From Acidovorax sp. FHTAMBA (GTDB taxonomy: Bacteria; Pseudomonadota; Gammaproteobacteria; Burkholderiales; Burkholderiaceae_C), in assembly GCF_038958875.1 (NCBI RefSeq), contig NZ_CP152407.1, positions 503,501 through 567,500 of the forward strand: 64,000 nt of DNA. Reading direction: 5' to 3'. The notes beneath the pieces were generated by a model that worked only from the letters and a program-made list of their open reading frames with translations, had not been told where the DNA came from and did no database searches. Positions 16,968-25,680 of this stretch are shown in pieces (position 1 is the stretch's first letter; each line of letters starts with the position of its first letter). The position numbers and the translations under genes were made by a program.

Positions 16968-19718
16968 TCAGGCATCGGTTTTGCCTGCTTTCTTTGCGGG
17001 AGCCATCGTGTCGAGTGCCGCCTTGTGCTTCGCATAACGCTCAAACAGGAAGGCCACGCGCTCAGCCTCCGTCTTAAAGACCGTCCTCCCGTAGGCAACA
17101 TCCACAGCCTTGTCTAGCTTCTGATGAGCCTTCAGGAGCTCGGCTGGCATTGCCAACGGGTCATACATCTCCGCAAGTGTGGCTTTTGAAAAATTTGCCC
17201 TTGTGTCAAGGACTACCTGTGCCGCAGCTTCGATGGCTGTACGCTGCTTTTCGGTTGGCTCTGGCCAAGGAAAATTGTTGTACACGATGCCCGCCGAATA
17301 TCGGTAGTCGCTCTTTATCCGCCCGCAGACGGTACGCACCCAAGCCATGTGCATGAGAGAGGTGAGAACACCGAAGTGGTACGGCGTGGCCTCTGGAATG
17401 ACGTAAAGCTGATTTGAGGCTACAACCTTCGGAGGTAAGAAGGCGATTGGTATGTAGAGCCTTTTTTCAGACGATGCTGTCGGCATGGCCAGGTAGGGTT
17501 TGCTGGGCTGCCGAACCTCAGCAAACAGTGTTGGGGTTGTCGCCAAGCTCTTCGTTGTCTCTCTATCGCTGCCACTCCTCCATTTTCGAACGGCTTCAAC
17601 GCGCCGATAAATCGGCGGAAGACTACGGAGCTCACCTGGCGCAGCGTCCTGCAGCCACAAGCACCACCGTGGCTCGCTGTGTAAGAACTCTCTTCCTCCG
17701 ATGAACTCCCGAATGAATTTCTTGGCTCCAGGGGACTCGGCAAGGATTGCGGCCTTGTCGTTAGCGAACAGCGTGAAGTGCCCATCGTCAAGGGCAAAAC
17801 TTCCATAGTTCACTTCGGGTGAGGAGAAAAGCGGTTCACGACGGTTCTCCAGCAGCGTAATGGCAGCATCCACGAGGTACGGATTGAGCCTGGCCACAGT
17901 AATTTCAACCGGCTCGGAGTTTGGCTTTTCGTACTCAAAAAGCCGCTTCGTCGGGACTGATTGCCGCCCGAAGCCGATGATGACGCAGTGCACCGCAGCT
18001 TTTCCCTTCGCTTCGCTTGACCACTCGAACGTGCGGTGGGCAAAGTTGATGGTGACACCTCGCCTCAGAAGGTCTCCCCATAAAACTCCGACTTGTTCTC
18101 CCTGGGTGATGGAATTTGTAGACACTAACGCGGCCAGAATCTGGTCGTTCTGAACCATCATTTCCGCAGCTTTTCGGTACCAACAGGACACGTAGTCAAG
18201 GATGCCGGCACCTTTCAAGCTGCCAAAGGTAGCCAAGACTTCCGCCTTCTGAAGGCTGGTCTGCTCCTTCTTCCCAATGAAGGGCGGATTGCCGACGATG
18301 TAGGTGAGGTCCTTGGGCTTAACGACTGTCTGCCAGTCGATGGCCAGGGCGTTACCGTGAACGATGCTCGGTGCCTTTTTCAGCGGTAACCGGGCGAAGT
18401 ACTGGCCGAACTCTTCAGAGACGCACAGGTTCATCTGGTGGTCGGTCATCCACAGGGCGACCTGGGCAATCTGTGCTGCGAACTCCTCAATCTCGATGCC
18501 GTAGAACTGGTCCACGTCCACGAACATGATTTGGCCAATGTCGAGCAAGCTGCTGGTAGACGCCTTGAATGTTTCGCGCAGGACATCGAGCTCTAGAAGA
18601 CGGAGCTCGCGGTAGGCGATGACGAGGAAGTTTCCGCATCCGCAGGCGGGGTCAAAAATTCTGATGCTGCCCAGCTTCTCGTGGAAGGCCAACAAGCGCT
18701 TCTTGTCGCGCTTAACGCGCTCGAATTCTTCCTTCAGCTCGTCAAGGAACAGAGGCCGGAGAGCCTTGAGAATGTTGCCTTCGCTGGTGTAGTGGGCCCC
18801 GAGGTTGCGCCGCGCCTTCTTGTCCATGATGGACTGGAAGAGCGCCCCAAAGATGGCCGGCGAAATCCGCGCCCAATTCAGCGTCGTGCAGTCGAGCAAG
18901 GTCTCGCGCATCTTCGAGTCGAACGAGGCCAGCGGTAGCGCTTCCTCGAACAGCTTGCCGTTGATGTATGCGAAGGCCGCCAGTTGATCGTCGAGATTCT
19001 TTAGCCTTTTGGCCTGTGGTGTGTTGAGGACCTGGAACAGATTGGCCAGCAGGGCCGCCAGGTCGGAGCCGTCTTCAGCGGACCTAAGCTCTATCAACTC
19101 CTTAAACTGCTGCCGCTCGAAAATCGCGTTGTCCTCGGCGAACAAACAGAACAGCAAGCGCACAAGGAAGACTTCGAGGGGGTGCCCCTCGTAACCGATG
19201 GCCTTCAACTGGTCATGTAGCTTACCGAGCTTCTCGGCCGCCTTGATGTTGACCGGGTCTTGCTCGCCGAAGCTGCGGGTTTCATAGCCAGCGATGAAGC
19301 CGAAGAGCCGTACGTTCTTGTGCAGCTCCTTGAGGGTGAATTCGTGTTCGTGACCTTCGTCGAGGTCATACAGCCGGAAACGGCCAAAGTCTGAGACCAA
19401 GACGTAGCGGGGGAGGTCACGCTCCTTCAAGCCGCTGAAGTAGTCCGTGGCCTGGGTGAACGCACGGTCCAGGTCTTTACCCAGTGACTTGTGCTCAACC
19501 AGGAGCACCCCCTTCCACAGAAGGTCGATGAAACCGCCCTTCCCGTCTGACTTCTTGACCGGTGTTTCGAAGGATGCGGTGCGGCGCCGGGTGATGCCGA
19601 AGACATTGAAGAAGGCGTCCCAGAAGCTCTTGGCTTCAGCGTCCTCCGAGGCCTCCCCTTCCCATTCCTTTGAAAATGCAACAGCTCGTGTTCGTATCTC
19701 ATTCCAGCTCAGCGGCAT
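16968..19718 (-). CDS. MmeI-family type IIG/IIL restriction-modification enzyme
   Basis: A 916-residue bifunctional enzyme, close to the usual length of MmeI relatives. The N-terminus opens MPLSWNEIRTRAVAFSKEWE, a family hallmark. The nuclease PD-ExK site is D65 with E75 and K77 (FIDLLWKG then VLLVEHKS). The methyltransferase has SAM motif I IFDPACGCGNF (about residue 355) and the N6-adenine motif NPPF (about 476), followed by a C-terminal target-recognition domain. In this family one recognition domain serves both cutting and methylation, so no separate methylase or specificity gene is needed and none is seen. All key residues are present and the frame is intact. It is convergent with the RT gene. 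Confidence 0.88.
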   Translation of the reverse strand: MPLSWNEIRTRAVAFSKEWEGEASEDAEAKSFWDAFFNVFGITRRRTASFETPVKKSDGKGGFIDLLWKGVLLVEHKSLGKDLDRAFTQATDYFSGLKERDLPRYVLVSDFGRFRLYDLDEGHEHEFTLKELHKNVRLFGFIAGYETRSFGEQDPVNIKAAEKLGKLHDQLKAIGYEGHPLEVFLVRLLFCLFAEDNAIFERQQFKELIELRSAEDGSDLAALLANLFQVLNTPQAKRLKNLDDQLAAFAYINGKLFEEALPLASFDSKMRETLLDCTTLNWARISPAIFGALFQSIMDKKARRNLGAHYTSEGNILKALRPLFLDELKEEFERVKRDKKRLLAFHEKLGSIRIFDPACGCGNFLVIAYRELRLLELDVLRETFKASTSSLLDIGQIMFVDVDQFYGIEIEEFAAQIAQVALWMTDHQMNLCVSEEFGQYFARLPLKKAPSIVHGNALAIDWQTVVKPKDLTYIVGNPPFIGKKEQTSLQKAEVLATFGSLKGAGILDYVSCWYRKAAEMMVQNDQILAALVSTNSITQGEQVGVLWGDLLRRGVTINFAHRTFEWSSEAKGKAAVHCVIIGFGRQSVPTKRLFEYEKPNSEPVEITVARLNPYLVDAAITLLENRREPLFSSPEVNYGSFALDDGHFTLFANDKAAILAESPGAKKFIREFIGGREFLHSEPRWCLWLQDAAPGELRSLPPIYRRVEAVRKWRSGSDRETTKSLATTPTLFAEVRQPSKPYLAMPTASSEKRLYIPIAFLPPKVVASNQLYVIPEATPYHFGVLTSLMHMAWVRTVCGRIKSDYRYSAGIVYNNFPWPEPTEKQRTAIEAAAQVVLDTRANFSKATLAEMYDPLAMPAELLKAHQKLDKAVDVAYGRTVFKTEAERVAFLFERYAKHKAALDTMAPAKKAGKTDA

Positions 19719-19961
19719 GCAGTCTTTCTCTCAATTTTTATAGCCTGTGTGCAGGGACGCGGCCACAGGTATTTTGCTGTGTGTCAGGGCGAGCCCCTTG
19801 GTGCTGCGCACCAAAGGTCGGACAACAGGTTCCGGTACGCCCCCCCCGAGCATCGAGGCAGGTCGCGGCCCTGCGGGTAACCAAAAGACCATATCGCAGA
19901 ACCACGTTGGACTCTCTGACCAGCACTGAGGTATCGCAAAGCAGTCGTTGGTGAACGCAAC
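19719..19961. other. Intergenic region upstream of the restriction-modification gene
   Basis: No gene is supported here. It must contain the promoter of the minus-strand MmeI-like gene. On the plus strand it may hold the decayed upstream part of the fragment at 19962-20141. Confidence 0.4.
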
Positions 19962-20141
19962 ATGATTATGGACGTGCTGGCGCGCGAGCAAAAATTCATC
20001 AACTCCTCTGTGCAAGAGCGCCCCCATACCGAGCTTAAAAAGCTCAACGACATCCGCTTCGCAATCCCATTCAGTATTCCCGACATCCTGCGCGGGATGT
20101 TCAACTATCTGAACGAGAAGCGCGCGGTTATGAAAGACTAG
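19962..20141 (+). pseudogene. Possible C-terminal remnant of an unidentified gene
   Basis: A 59-codon frame begins MIMDVLAREQKFINSS, continues with RPHTELKKLNDIRFAIPFSI and ends in NYLNEKRAVMKD. Its composition looks protein-like and the frame stays open for several codons before the ATG (ALRYRKAVVGERN), as expected for the tail of a longer broken gene. There is no good ribosome binding site. I do not recognise the family. Confidence 0.3.
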
Positions 20142-20564
20142 GTTTAGGCTACCCGGTTGCTGGACACCGGCCGGCGAGCGGGGACAGGTCAGGGCAGTCG
20201 GAACAGTGGGACACGGTTCGGACCATTTGCAACCGGCTGCGGGACTTGCTTCCGGAAGAGCAGCAAGGTAATTGAGGAATGCAGATATTCACCAGGCTTG
20301 ACTGATTAGACCGGCCGCACTTTGCAGAAGAGATCGTTCGAGCCGTTCAAGTGGCGACGCTGTTGACGATAAGCAAACTCGAGGGAGTGATCAGCCAGTG
20401 AGCTCGACGGCGCTCACCGAGCGTTCTTGGCGACAAAGGTCCGCCCAACCCGTGAACCTCGAACGACTCACAACAGCCTGAAGCAGTCAATGGCTAGTCA
20501 TCTGGACGTACATATCGTCGCCGCTGAGTACATAGTTGGGACAGTCCGGCCCACCATTCGCCGT
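20142..20564. other. Non-coding scar region between cargo modules
   Basis: About 420 bases with no supported gene, RNA or repeat. Several short frames exist but lack start signals and protein-like composition. It probably is a junction between independently acquired cargo blocks. Confidence 0.4.
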
Positions 20565-21017
20565 TTACTGCTGATTGAGCAGTGCCAGCGCCTTGCGCTT
20601 GCCCAGCTTGAGCACTGCAGCGATGCGCTCCAACTGCGCGGCCCGTGGATGGACTTGGCCGGTCTCCCACTTGTAGACCGACAGCGAGGAAGCACCCAGC
20701 ATTTGGGCCATCTGTTTCTGTGTGATGCCGAGTGCCGCGCGTTTCTCGATCAACACCTGAGCATCGAACTGGAGCTGCTTTGATCTCTTGGGAGTGGCGT
20801 CTTCTGCCACTGCCTTGACTTTGGGCGCATCCGTTGCCTTGACCTGCCGTTGAGTGGCTTTGAGCTGGGAAGTCAGTGCCTTGACCTCTCGCTTCAGAGC
20901 TGCGATCTCTGAGCGATGGCCATTGATCGCTTTGCGCATACCCTGAAGTTCAGGCTTGAGCTCCCTGCGAGCCATACGAACAACTTCAGCGCGAAAGGCA
21001 TTGGAAAACGTATTCAT
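20565..21017 (-). CDS. XRE-family regulator with N-terminal coiled coil
   Basis: A 150-residue protein starting MNTFSNAFRAEVVRMARREL. A coiled-coil segment follows (HRSEIAALKREVKALTSQLK), then a basic linker and a C-terminal HTH: ALGITQKQMAQMLGASSLSV then YKWETGQVHPRAAQLERIAA. I know this layout from small bacterial XRE proteins of unknown role. The open frame runs in without a stop from an upstream transposase-like fragment (21018-21383), but the internal ATG at 21017 matches where relatives begin. A fusion product from an upstream start is possible. Targets are unknown. Confidence 0.65.
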   Translation of the reverse strand: MNTFSNAFRAEVVRMARRELKPELQGMRKAINGHRSEIAALKREVKALTSQLKATQRQVKATDAPKVKAVAEDATPKRSKQLQFDAQVLIEKRAALGITQKQMAQMLGASSLSVYKWETGQVHPRAAQLERIAAVLKLGKRKALALLNQQ

Positions 21018-21383
21018 AGGCCCAATGGTAACTATCGCGACCGGCTGCTCCTGGCCGCTTGCGGCCGTTGACGGAGGATACCTGCTGCAGGTGTTCATGG
21101 TGCCGGACTGACGGGTCATCATCACCGGAATGCCCAAAGTGGTCATGTAGCCAGACTGAGTGTTCAAGTGAACCGGAATACGCAACCGCTCAAGGGCCAC
21201 GCGCTGGCGGGCCTCACGCAGCCAGCGGTGCACCATGTTTGGGTTCAGGCCGTGACTCAAAGCCACGGCTGACACTGAGGCTCCCGACTGGCGTGTTTGC
21301 TCCAGGACGGCGTCCTTGAACTGCCCCGTGTACTCGCGCCGCATTGGGCGCTCATCTATCGACACTCGATCCATCGTCTCCAC
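21018..21383 (-). pseudogene. IS66-type TnpA-like HTH remnant, fused in frame to the XRE gene
   Basis: The segment contains RREYTGQFKDAVLEQTRQSG then ASVSAVALSHGLNPNMVHRW, a transposase-associated HTH typical of small IS66/IS3 accessory proteins. It is followed by low-complexity sequence (SGYMTTLGIPVMMTRQSG) without domain character. No other IS genes or terminal inverted repeats are seen nearby. It is probably a decayed IS fragment that happens to be open into the XRE gene downstream. Confidence 0.5.
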
Positions 21384-21566
21384 GATCCTCCATCGTGGGG
21401 ACGATGCACGATCACGTCGAAAGCTTCAAGATGGGATGGCCGGACGCATACACTGCAGCGGACGTGAGATCGGCCTGGCGCCCTCAACACCGACTCTCTC
21501 TGCAACAGACAGTTCGGCCAACTGCCTGGTCAGGTAGACCAGCGACTCTTCGGTCTCGCGTTGGAC

Positions 21567-21962
21567 TTAGCTCCGCTCCGAAGGCGACAGACGTTTCTTT
21601 GAGTGACTTGCCGCTGCCGATCCTTCCAGCAAGTCAAATAGCTGCGCGAATGCTGGGACGCTGCTCGGCAGTGATTTCAGTATGGCCTCGAAACGTCCAG
21701 TCAAGGCATTGTGGTCGCGCGGGTGATCCGTAACACCAGGGTATGCGATATCCAGAAAATTGCACAGCTTTTGCACATTCTTGCTGTAGGTTTTGAAATT
21801 GCCGCGTTCGCAGCGACTGATCTGCGAATGGTGCACGCCGGTTGCGCTACTCAATTCGGAAATGCTGAGAAATGATCGCAACCTCGCCGCCTTTAGTCGT
21901 GCACCAATGGTCTCAGATTGAGTTGGTTTGATCTTCTTGCGCATTGTGTGAATTATGTGCAA
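21567..21962 (-). CDS. XRE-family transcriptional regulator
   Basis: A 131-residue protein with a Cro/C1 HTH at about residues 18-75: IGARLKAARLRSFLSISELS then SATGVHHSQISRCERGNF. The C-terminal half (ALTGRFEAILKSLPSSVPAF) is helical and unassigned. It is divergent from the DUF4031-MazG-UDG operon; the two starts are about 30 bases apart, so a single operator could control both. It is the natural candidate for the repressor of that operon. The start at 21962 could instead be the internal ATG of MRKKIKPTQSE. Confidence 0.75.
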   Translation of the reverse strand: MHIIHTMRKKIKPTQSETIGARLKAARLRSFLSISELSSATGVHHSQISRCERGNFKTYSKNVQKLCNFLDIAYPGVTDHPRDHNALTGRFEAILKSLPSSVPAFAQLFDLLEGSAAASHSKKRLSPSERS

Positions 21963-21991
21963 AAATTACAAAATAGGGTGGGAATTGAACG

Positions 21992-22309
21992 ATGACTGTT
22001 TACGTTGACAATGAGCGCATTCAGTGGCGCGGCAAACTGTGGTGCCACCTTGTCGCGGAGTCTCTCGACGAACTCCACGCTTTCGCTACCACTCTTGGAC
22101 TTCAGCGCCGTTGGTTTCAACACAAGGCGTCCTATCCGCACTACGATGTGACTACTGCCGTTCGGGAGCGCGCCCTGTTGCTTGGCGCACTCCCGGGTAC
22201 CAAGGAGCAGATCATCACCAGTGCAAAACTCTTGCGAACGGAGCTCAAGGTGCAATCAACACTGGCTGCAGAGAATGCTCATTCCACGCGTCAGCTGGAG
22301 ATCGCCTGA
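21992..22309 (+). CDS. DUF4031 domain protein
   Basis: A 105-residue protein that opens MTVYVDNERIQWRGKLWCHL and contains RRWFQHKASYPHYDVTTAVR, the recognisable DUF4031 pattern of a short beta-strand, conserved Asp and RWFQ..PHYD motif. The biochemical role of DUF4031 is unknown; it is often met in phage and mobile element contexts. The gene is followed after one base by the MazG-like gene, so the two are translationally coupled. A divergent XRE regulator lies just upstream. Confidence 0.7.
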   Translation: MTVYVDNERIQWRGKLWCHLVAESLDELHAFATTLGLQRRWFQHKASYPHYDVTTAVRERALLLGALPGTKEQIITSAKLLRTELKVQSTLAAENAHSTRQLEIA

Positions 22310-22310
22310 T

Positions 22311-23534
22311 ATGTCGCCTCTCCAAATCAAAGAACCTCCTCTTACCGTGGCTGAATACTTTGAACGGGCAGGCGATACGGATCGATTTGGACAAATGCCC
22401 GATGGGCTGACCCAACTGGGCTTCGGGCTCTTCGGAGAAGTGGGTGGCTTGCTCGCAGCTCTGAAAAAGTCTCGCAGAGACAAGCTGAAGGAACCCAAAA
22501 CGCAGATTGCAGGCGAGGAAATCGGCGACGCCCTCTGGTACCTCGTGAGCTTGGCGACCCACCGCAGCGTCGCACCTGATGTACTGGCGACGTCCTGCAT
22601 GATGAGTCTGCGCGATCGCCTTAACGAAGCTCCGCTGGTGCCCAAGCCTGGCGTGACTTTCGAGGAGATTGACGGTCTCGTGGAGGTCCATCATGCGGAA
22701 CTCCAGGACCAGAAAGAAAAGCTGCTTCGCGCATTGGCTGGGAGTTGTGGCCAGTTGACGGAGCATACTCAGGAGGAGTTGGAGGCTTTCTCGCCAGAAG
22801 CGGTCGCCAAGTCGTTAGGCGGACTGATGGCCCAGCTCGCGCTGATCGCATACTGCTTTGAGCTAGAACTCGCCGATATTGCAAGGGAGAACCTCGGAAA
22901 AATTAGGGACCGCTGGCCGGGTAAGGATCCAGAGTTCAATCGGCTGTTCGATGCGACCAACTGCGAGGAGTATGAACGCTTTCCCCGCCAGTTCGAGATC
23001 GAATTCGTTGAGCGTCAGGTGGGGTCGCGAAAGGTCGTTGTACAGCGGATGGGCGGCGTCAATATTGGTGATCCGCTTACCGACAACAGCAACGTTCCAG
23101 ACGGGTACAGCTTCCACGACGTTTTTCACCTGTCCTATGTTGCACATCTAGGCTGGTCACCCGTCATGCGGGCACTTCTCAAGCTCAAGCGAAAGTCTCG
23201 CTCTGAAATTGACGAGAATGAGGACGGAGCACGCGCGATCATCATTGAGGAAGGCATTGCCACCTGGATCTTCAACCACGCAAAGGAACGCAAAGATTTC
23301 TTCGAAGGCGTGGCAAGGGGAGAGCTGGAGTTTGGCCTGCTCAAGCAGGTGCGCAGCATGGTGACGGGATACGAAGTAGCCGAGTGCCCGACATGGCAAT
23401 GGGAAATCGCTATTCTTCGCGGCTTCGAGGTGTTCCGGCAGCTGAAATCTGCAGGTCGGGGTATCGTGAAAGTTGATATGGAAAATCGCTCTCTGGAATT
23501 CGTCCTTGATCGGGAAGTGAAAGTGCCAGCATGA
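22311..23534 (+). CDS. MazG-like nucleotide pyrophosphohydrolase domain protein
   Basis: A 407-residue protein. The N-terminal 90 residues show an all-alpha NTP pyrophosphohydrolase pattern: LTQLGFGLFGEVGGLLAALK and later AGEEIGDALWYLVSLATHRS, the ExxE and ExxD metal-binding helices of MazG. The following 300 residues are less familiar; YSFHDVFHLSYVAHLGWSP and IIIEEGIATWIFNHA carry conserved-looking His, Asp and Glu that could form a second metal site. Its expected activity would be hydrolysis of a (d)NTP to NMP and pyrophosphate. It sits between DUF4031 and a UDG-like gene, with the stop overlapping the UDG start by 4 bases. The start at 22311 is favoured over a longer frame from 22182 by this coupling. 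Confidence 0.72.
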   Translation: MSPLQIKEPPLTVAEYFERAGDTDRFGQMPDGLTQLGFGLFGEVGGLLAALKKSRRDKLKEPKTQIAGEEIGDALWYLVSLATHRSVAPDVLATSCMMSLRDRLNEAPLVPKPGVTFEEIDGLVEVHHAELQDQKEKLLRALAGSCGQLTEHTQEELEAFSPEAVAKSLGGLMAQLALIAYCFELELADIARENLGKIRDRWPGKDPEFNRLFDATNCEEYERFPRQFEIEFVERQVGSRKVVVQRMGGVNIGDPLTDNSNVPDGYSFHDVFHLSYVAHLGWSPVMRALLKLKRKSRSEIDENEDGARAIIIEEGIATWIFNHAKERKDFFEGVARGELEFGLLKQVRSMVTGYEVAECPTWQWEIAILRGFEVFRQLKSAGRGIVKVDMENRSLEFVLDREVKVPA

Positions 23535-24205
23535 CTCCCACCAGTTTTGTCCAAGCCCTCGCTGCAGTGAAGCTGCCGAATGTGTTCAACCCCTACGCCG
23601 ACATCTGTGAGGTGCATGATCGGTCAAATGCGGCGGCCATGCGTCGTCGCGGGCTACGAACGCTTCTCACTGCGGCGCAGGCGATAGGTATTGACACCCT
23701 CTGGATGGGGCGCGATCTCGGCTACCGAGGCGGCCGTCGTACTGGCTTGGCCCTCACTGACGAAATGCAGCTGATGCAATTCCCGTCTATTTACCCGGGT
23801 GCTGAGCCTGAGAAGTCCACCCTTGGCCCTGCCGTGGCCGAGCGGACTGCGGCCGAGATATGGGCTGTTTTGGCGCAGCTGGATCTGCCGCCGTTACTGT
23901 GGAACGTGTTCCCTTTTCACCCACACGAGCCGGGCAACGCCTTTACGAACCGCAAGTTCACGGCTGCGGAATTGCGCGTTGCGGATGGGTTGAATCGTCA
24001 GCTGATCGCTTGGCTGGGCATTCGGCGCATTATCGCGATCGGTCAGGATGCAGCACACTATGCCGCGCAGTTCGGTGTCCAGGTGGAGTGCGTCCGGCAC
24101 CCCAGCTACGGCGGAGTGACAGAATTCCGCGACGGCATCCGTCGTTTATATGGGTTGCCCCGCCCCCCCGTGGCTCACGCCGGAGAGCAAACCTCGCTGC
24201 TCTGA
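23531..24205 (+). CDS. Uracil-DNA glycosylase superfamily protein
   Basis: A 224-residue protein with the UDG fold pattern. The first active-site loop is LWMGRDLGYRGGRRTG, the central strand with Asn is LLWNVFPFHPHEPG, a helix and strand follow in LGIRRIIAIGQDAA, and the second conserved loop is RHPSYGG. It most resembles the family-4/UdgX side of the superfamily, but the first loop is unusual, so the base it removes may not be uracil. It overlaps the MazG-like gene by 4 bases and its end overlaps the convergent TS-like gene by 31 bases. Placed with nucleotide-processing genes, it may act on altered bases in DNA; this is an inference. Confidence 0.75.
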   Translation: MTPTSFVQALAAVKLPNVFNPYADICEVHDRSNAAAMRRRGLRTLLTAAQAIGIDTLWMGRDLGYRGGRRTGLALTDEMQLMQFPSIYPGAEPEKSTLGPAVAERTAAEIWAVLAQLDLPPLLWNVFPFHPHEPGNAFTNRKFTAAELRVADGLNRQLIAWLGIRRIIAIGQDAAHYAAQFGVQVECVRHPSYGGVTEFRDGIRRLYGLPRPPVAHAGEQTSLL

Positions 24206-25038
24206 GCAACTGCGGTTGCAGGTTCCGCCGGCGAGGTTTTCATGGCCGCCTCAACCCCGGCGAGTACTGCCTTACCAGAACCGACACCGCCCCAGCTTTC
24301 GTAGTCGAGGTGAGCATCCGTTGAGATGCATGTCAGCCTCCCTGCGGGAATCCCCGTCTCAGCCGAAACGAAGCTCAGCAGATAGCTCAAACCCACCAAG
24401 TTACCGAGTGCTCGCTGGGCATAGTAGTGTGAGCGATAGATGGCCGTGAGCTCCAAGCTTCGCTTTTTGACAAGCTTGAAAGTGAGGTGGCTGAGGCAGG
24501 GAAAATTTGAGACCATCGCCCCATCGCGAGCCGCGCCGTACAAAGGAACCTCACAGAATGCGCGGTCCTCATCGATGTCGGAGACGTCATGCACGCCCAA
24601 TTCGTAGTTGGAAGTGTATGCCTTCCCGGCCCCTGCCGCACGTCGCAGCTTTTGAGTAACCAATTCCAGCGGGTTGATTATTGAGCCAGGCGTCTTGCCT
24701 GCTCGTCGCATAAGGCGCATTGCATAGGTTCCCCAGGTACCTGGTTCTTGGGCTCGATCCATGATCGTAAGAAACCTATCGGTGAGTTTCTCCGCTCCCA
24801 CCTTTTTGTACAGCGCATAGGGGAAAATTGTGCCCGCCACCGTCTGAACACTTAGATTCTGATGCCTGCGGAGGGCATCATCAACGACGCCGATTGCTAC
24901 GCGCTCGTTAGGCAGGACAGTCATCGGGTCCGCGATCTCCAAGAGGATGTTTCTGTCACGCCGGTCATGCCGCTCCAGATGACGCATCGCTTGGAGCCAG
25001 GCTGGAACGATTCGATCTTCGGTAATGATTCCACTCAT
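24175..25038 (-). CDS. Thymidylate synthase-like protein
   Basis: A 287-residue protein related to thymidylate synthase/dCMP hydroxymethylase. The active-site region reads VSNFPCLSHLTFKLV, with Cys181 where TS has its nucleophile. It is followed by AIYRSHYYAQRALGNLVGLS (the RS of the phosphate-binding site and Asn213 where TS has the pyrimidine-selecting Asn), and TCISTDAHLDYESWG matches the TS dAHxY stretch. The N-terminal half is divergent. It is the last gene of a five-gene minus-strand operon, 3 bases after the protease gene. It could methylate or hydroxymethylate a pyrimidine nucleotide; its presence with MazG-like and UDG-like proteins suggests a modified-base theme. It is not the housekeeping ThyA, which is not in this window. 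Confidence 0.75.
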   Translation of the reverse strand: MSGIITEDRIVPAWLQAMRHLERHDRRDRNILLEIADPMTVLPNERVAIGVVDDALRRHQNLSVQTVAGTIFPYALYKKVGAEKLTDRFLTIMDRAQEPGTWGTYAMRLMRRAGKTPGSIINPLELVTQKLRRAAGAGKAYTSNYELGVHDVSDIDEDRAFCEVPLYGAARDGAMVSNFPCLSHLTFKLVKKRSLELTAIYRSHYYAQRALGNLVGLSYLLSFVSAETGIPAGRLTCISTDAHLDYESWGGVGSGKAVLAGVEAAMKTSPAEPATAVAQSSEVCSPA

Positions 25039-25041
25039 TTC

Positions 25042-25680
25042 CTATCTCCCAAAAGCTTCTAGAACGTGCAGATCGACGAAATCTTCCGGTAGCCAAGCGT
25101 GCCCATCCACGCCCCAGCCCACCCCCCAGCTATTGCGGATCAGTAAGTAACGCTTGCCCTCAACGTCCATACCCCATCCCACAGCGAGCAGTGCGTGGTA
25201 CGCGTCGGGAATGACGCTTACCTGATGGACTACAACGCCGGCAATAGGTGCGAACAGGCCTTCAGTGACGCGAACCACCAAACCAACTATCTGGTTGTTG
25301 GACAGGCCATCAAGGATCACCTGCATGGTGGGCTGATGCAAATTGATCGAGCTGCAGTACAGGTGTTGCCCTTCGGGGCAGGCGGGCATGCCGACAATGA
25401 CAGGGTCGTTGAGTTGATACGGGAAATGCTCATCCAGAGGTTGTCCAGGCATTTTGGTAACCGTGATGGCATCAACCGATCGCAAGCCTTCGCCGATCTT
25501 CCATCCGGGAGAAATGGACCCTGCCGCCTGGTACAGAAATTCAGCGCTGAGCACGCTAGGCGCGGAGCTCTCCGCGCGATTGAGATCCGACATGGCGAAA
25601 GCCATGCAGGTGCTGCGCTGCCCTTGAGACCGAGCCGGTCCCAATGACGTGGAAAGGTCTACGACAGGTCGAATACTCAT
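25042..25680 (-). CDS. Papain-like (C1 family) cysteine protease
   Basis: A 212-residue intracellular C1-type protease. The catalytic set is complete: Gln19 and Cys25 in SQGQRSTCMAFAMS, His162 in YHALLAVGWG and Asn183 in IRNSWGVGWG. The spacing of Gln19 and Cys25 is the same as in papain. There is no signal peptide or pro-domain, so it is probably active in the cytoplasm and needs another form of control. The gene upstream encodes an ImmA/IrrE metallopeptidase with a chagasin-like tail; chagasins inhibit this protease class. The start overlaps the upstream stop by 4 bases. Bacterial C1 proteases inside such regulatory operons are uncommon. Confidence 0.85.
   Translation of the reverse strand: MSIRPVVDLSTSLGPARSQGQRSTCMAFAMSDLNRAESSAPSVLSAEFLYQAAGSISPGWKIGEGLRSVDAITVTKMPGQPLDEHFPYQLNDPVIVGMPACPEGQHLYCSSINLHQPTMQVILDGLSNNQIVGLVVRVTEGLFAPIAGVVVHQVSVIPDAYHALLAVGWGMDVEGKRYLLIRNSWGVGWGVDGHAWLPEDFVDLHVLEAFGR

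Noticed and set aside
24175..25038. Housekeeping thymidylate synthase ThyA
   Set aside because: Only the active-site half matches; the N-terminal half and context differ from thyA.
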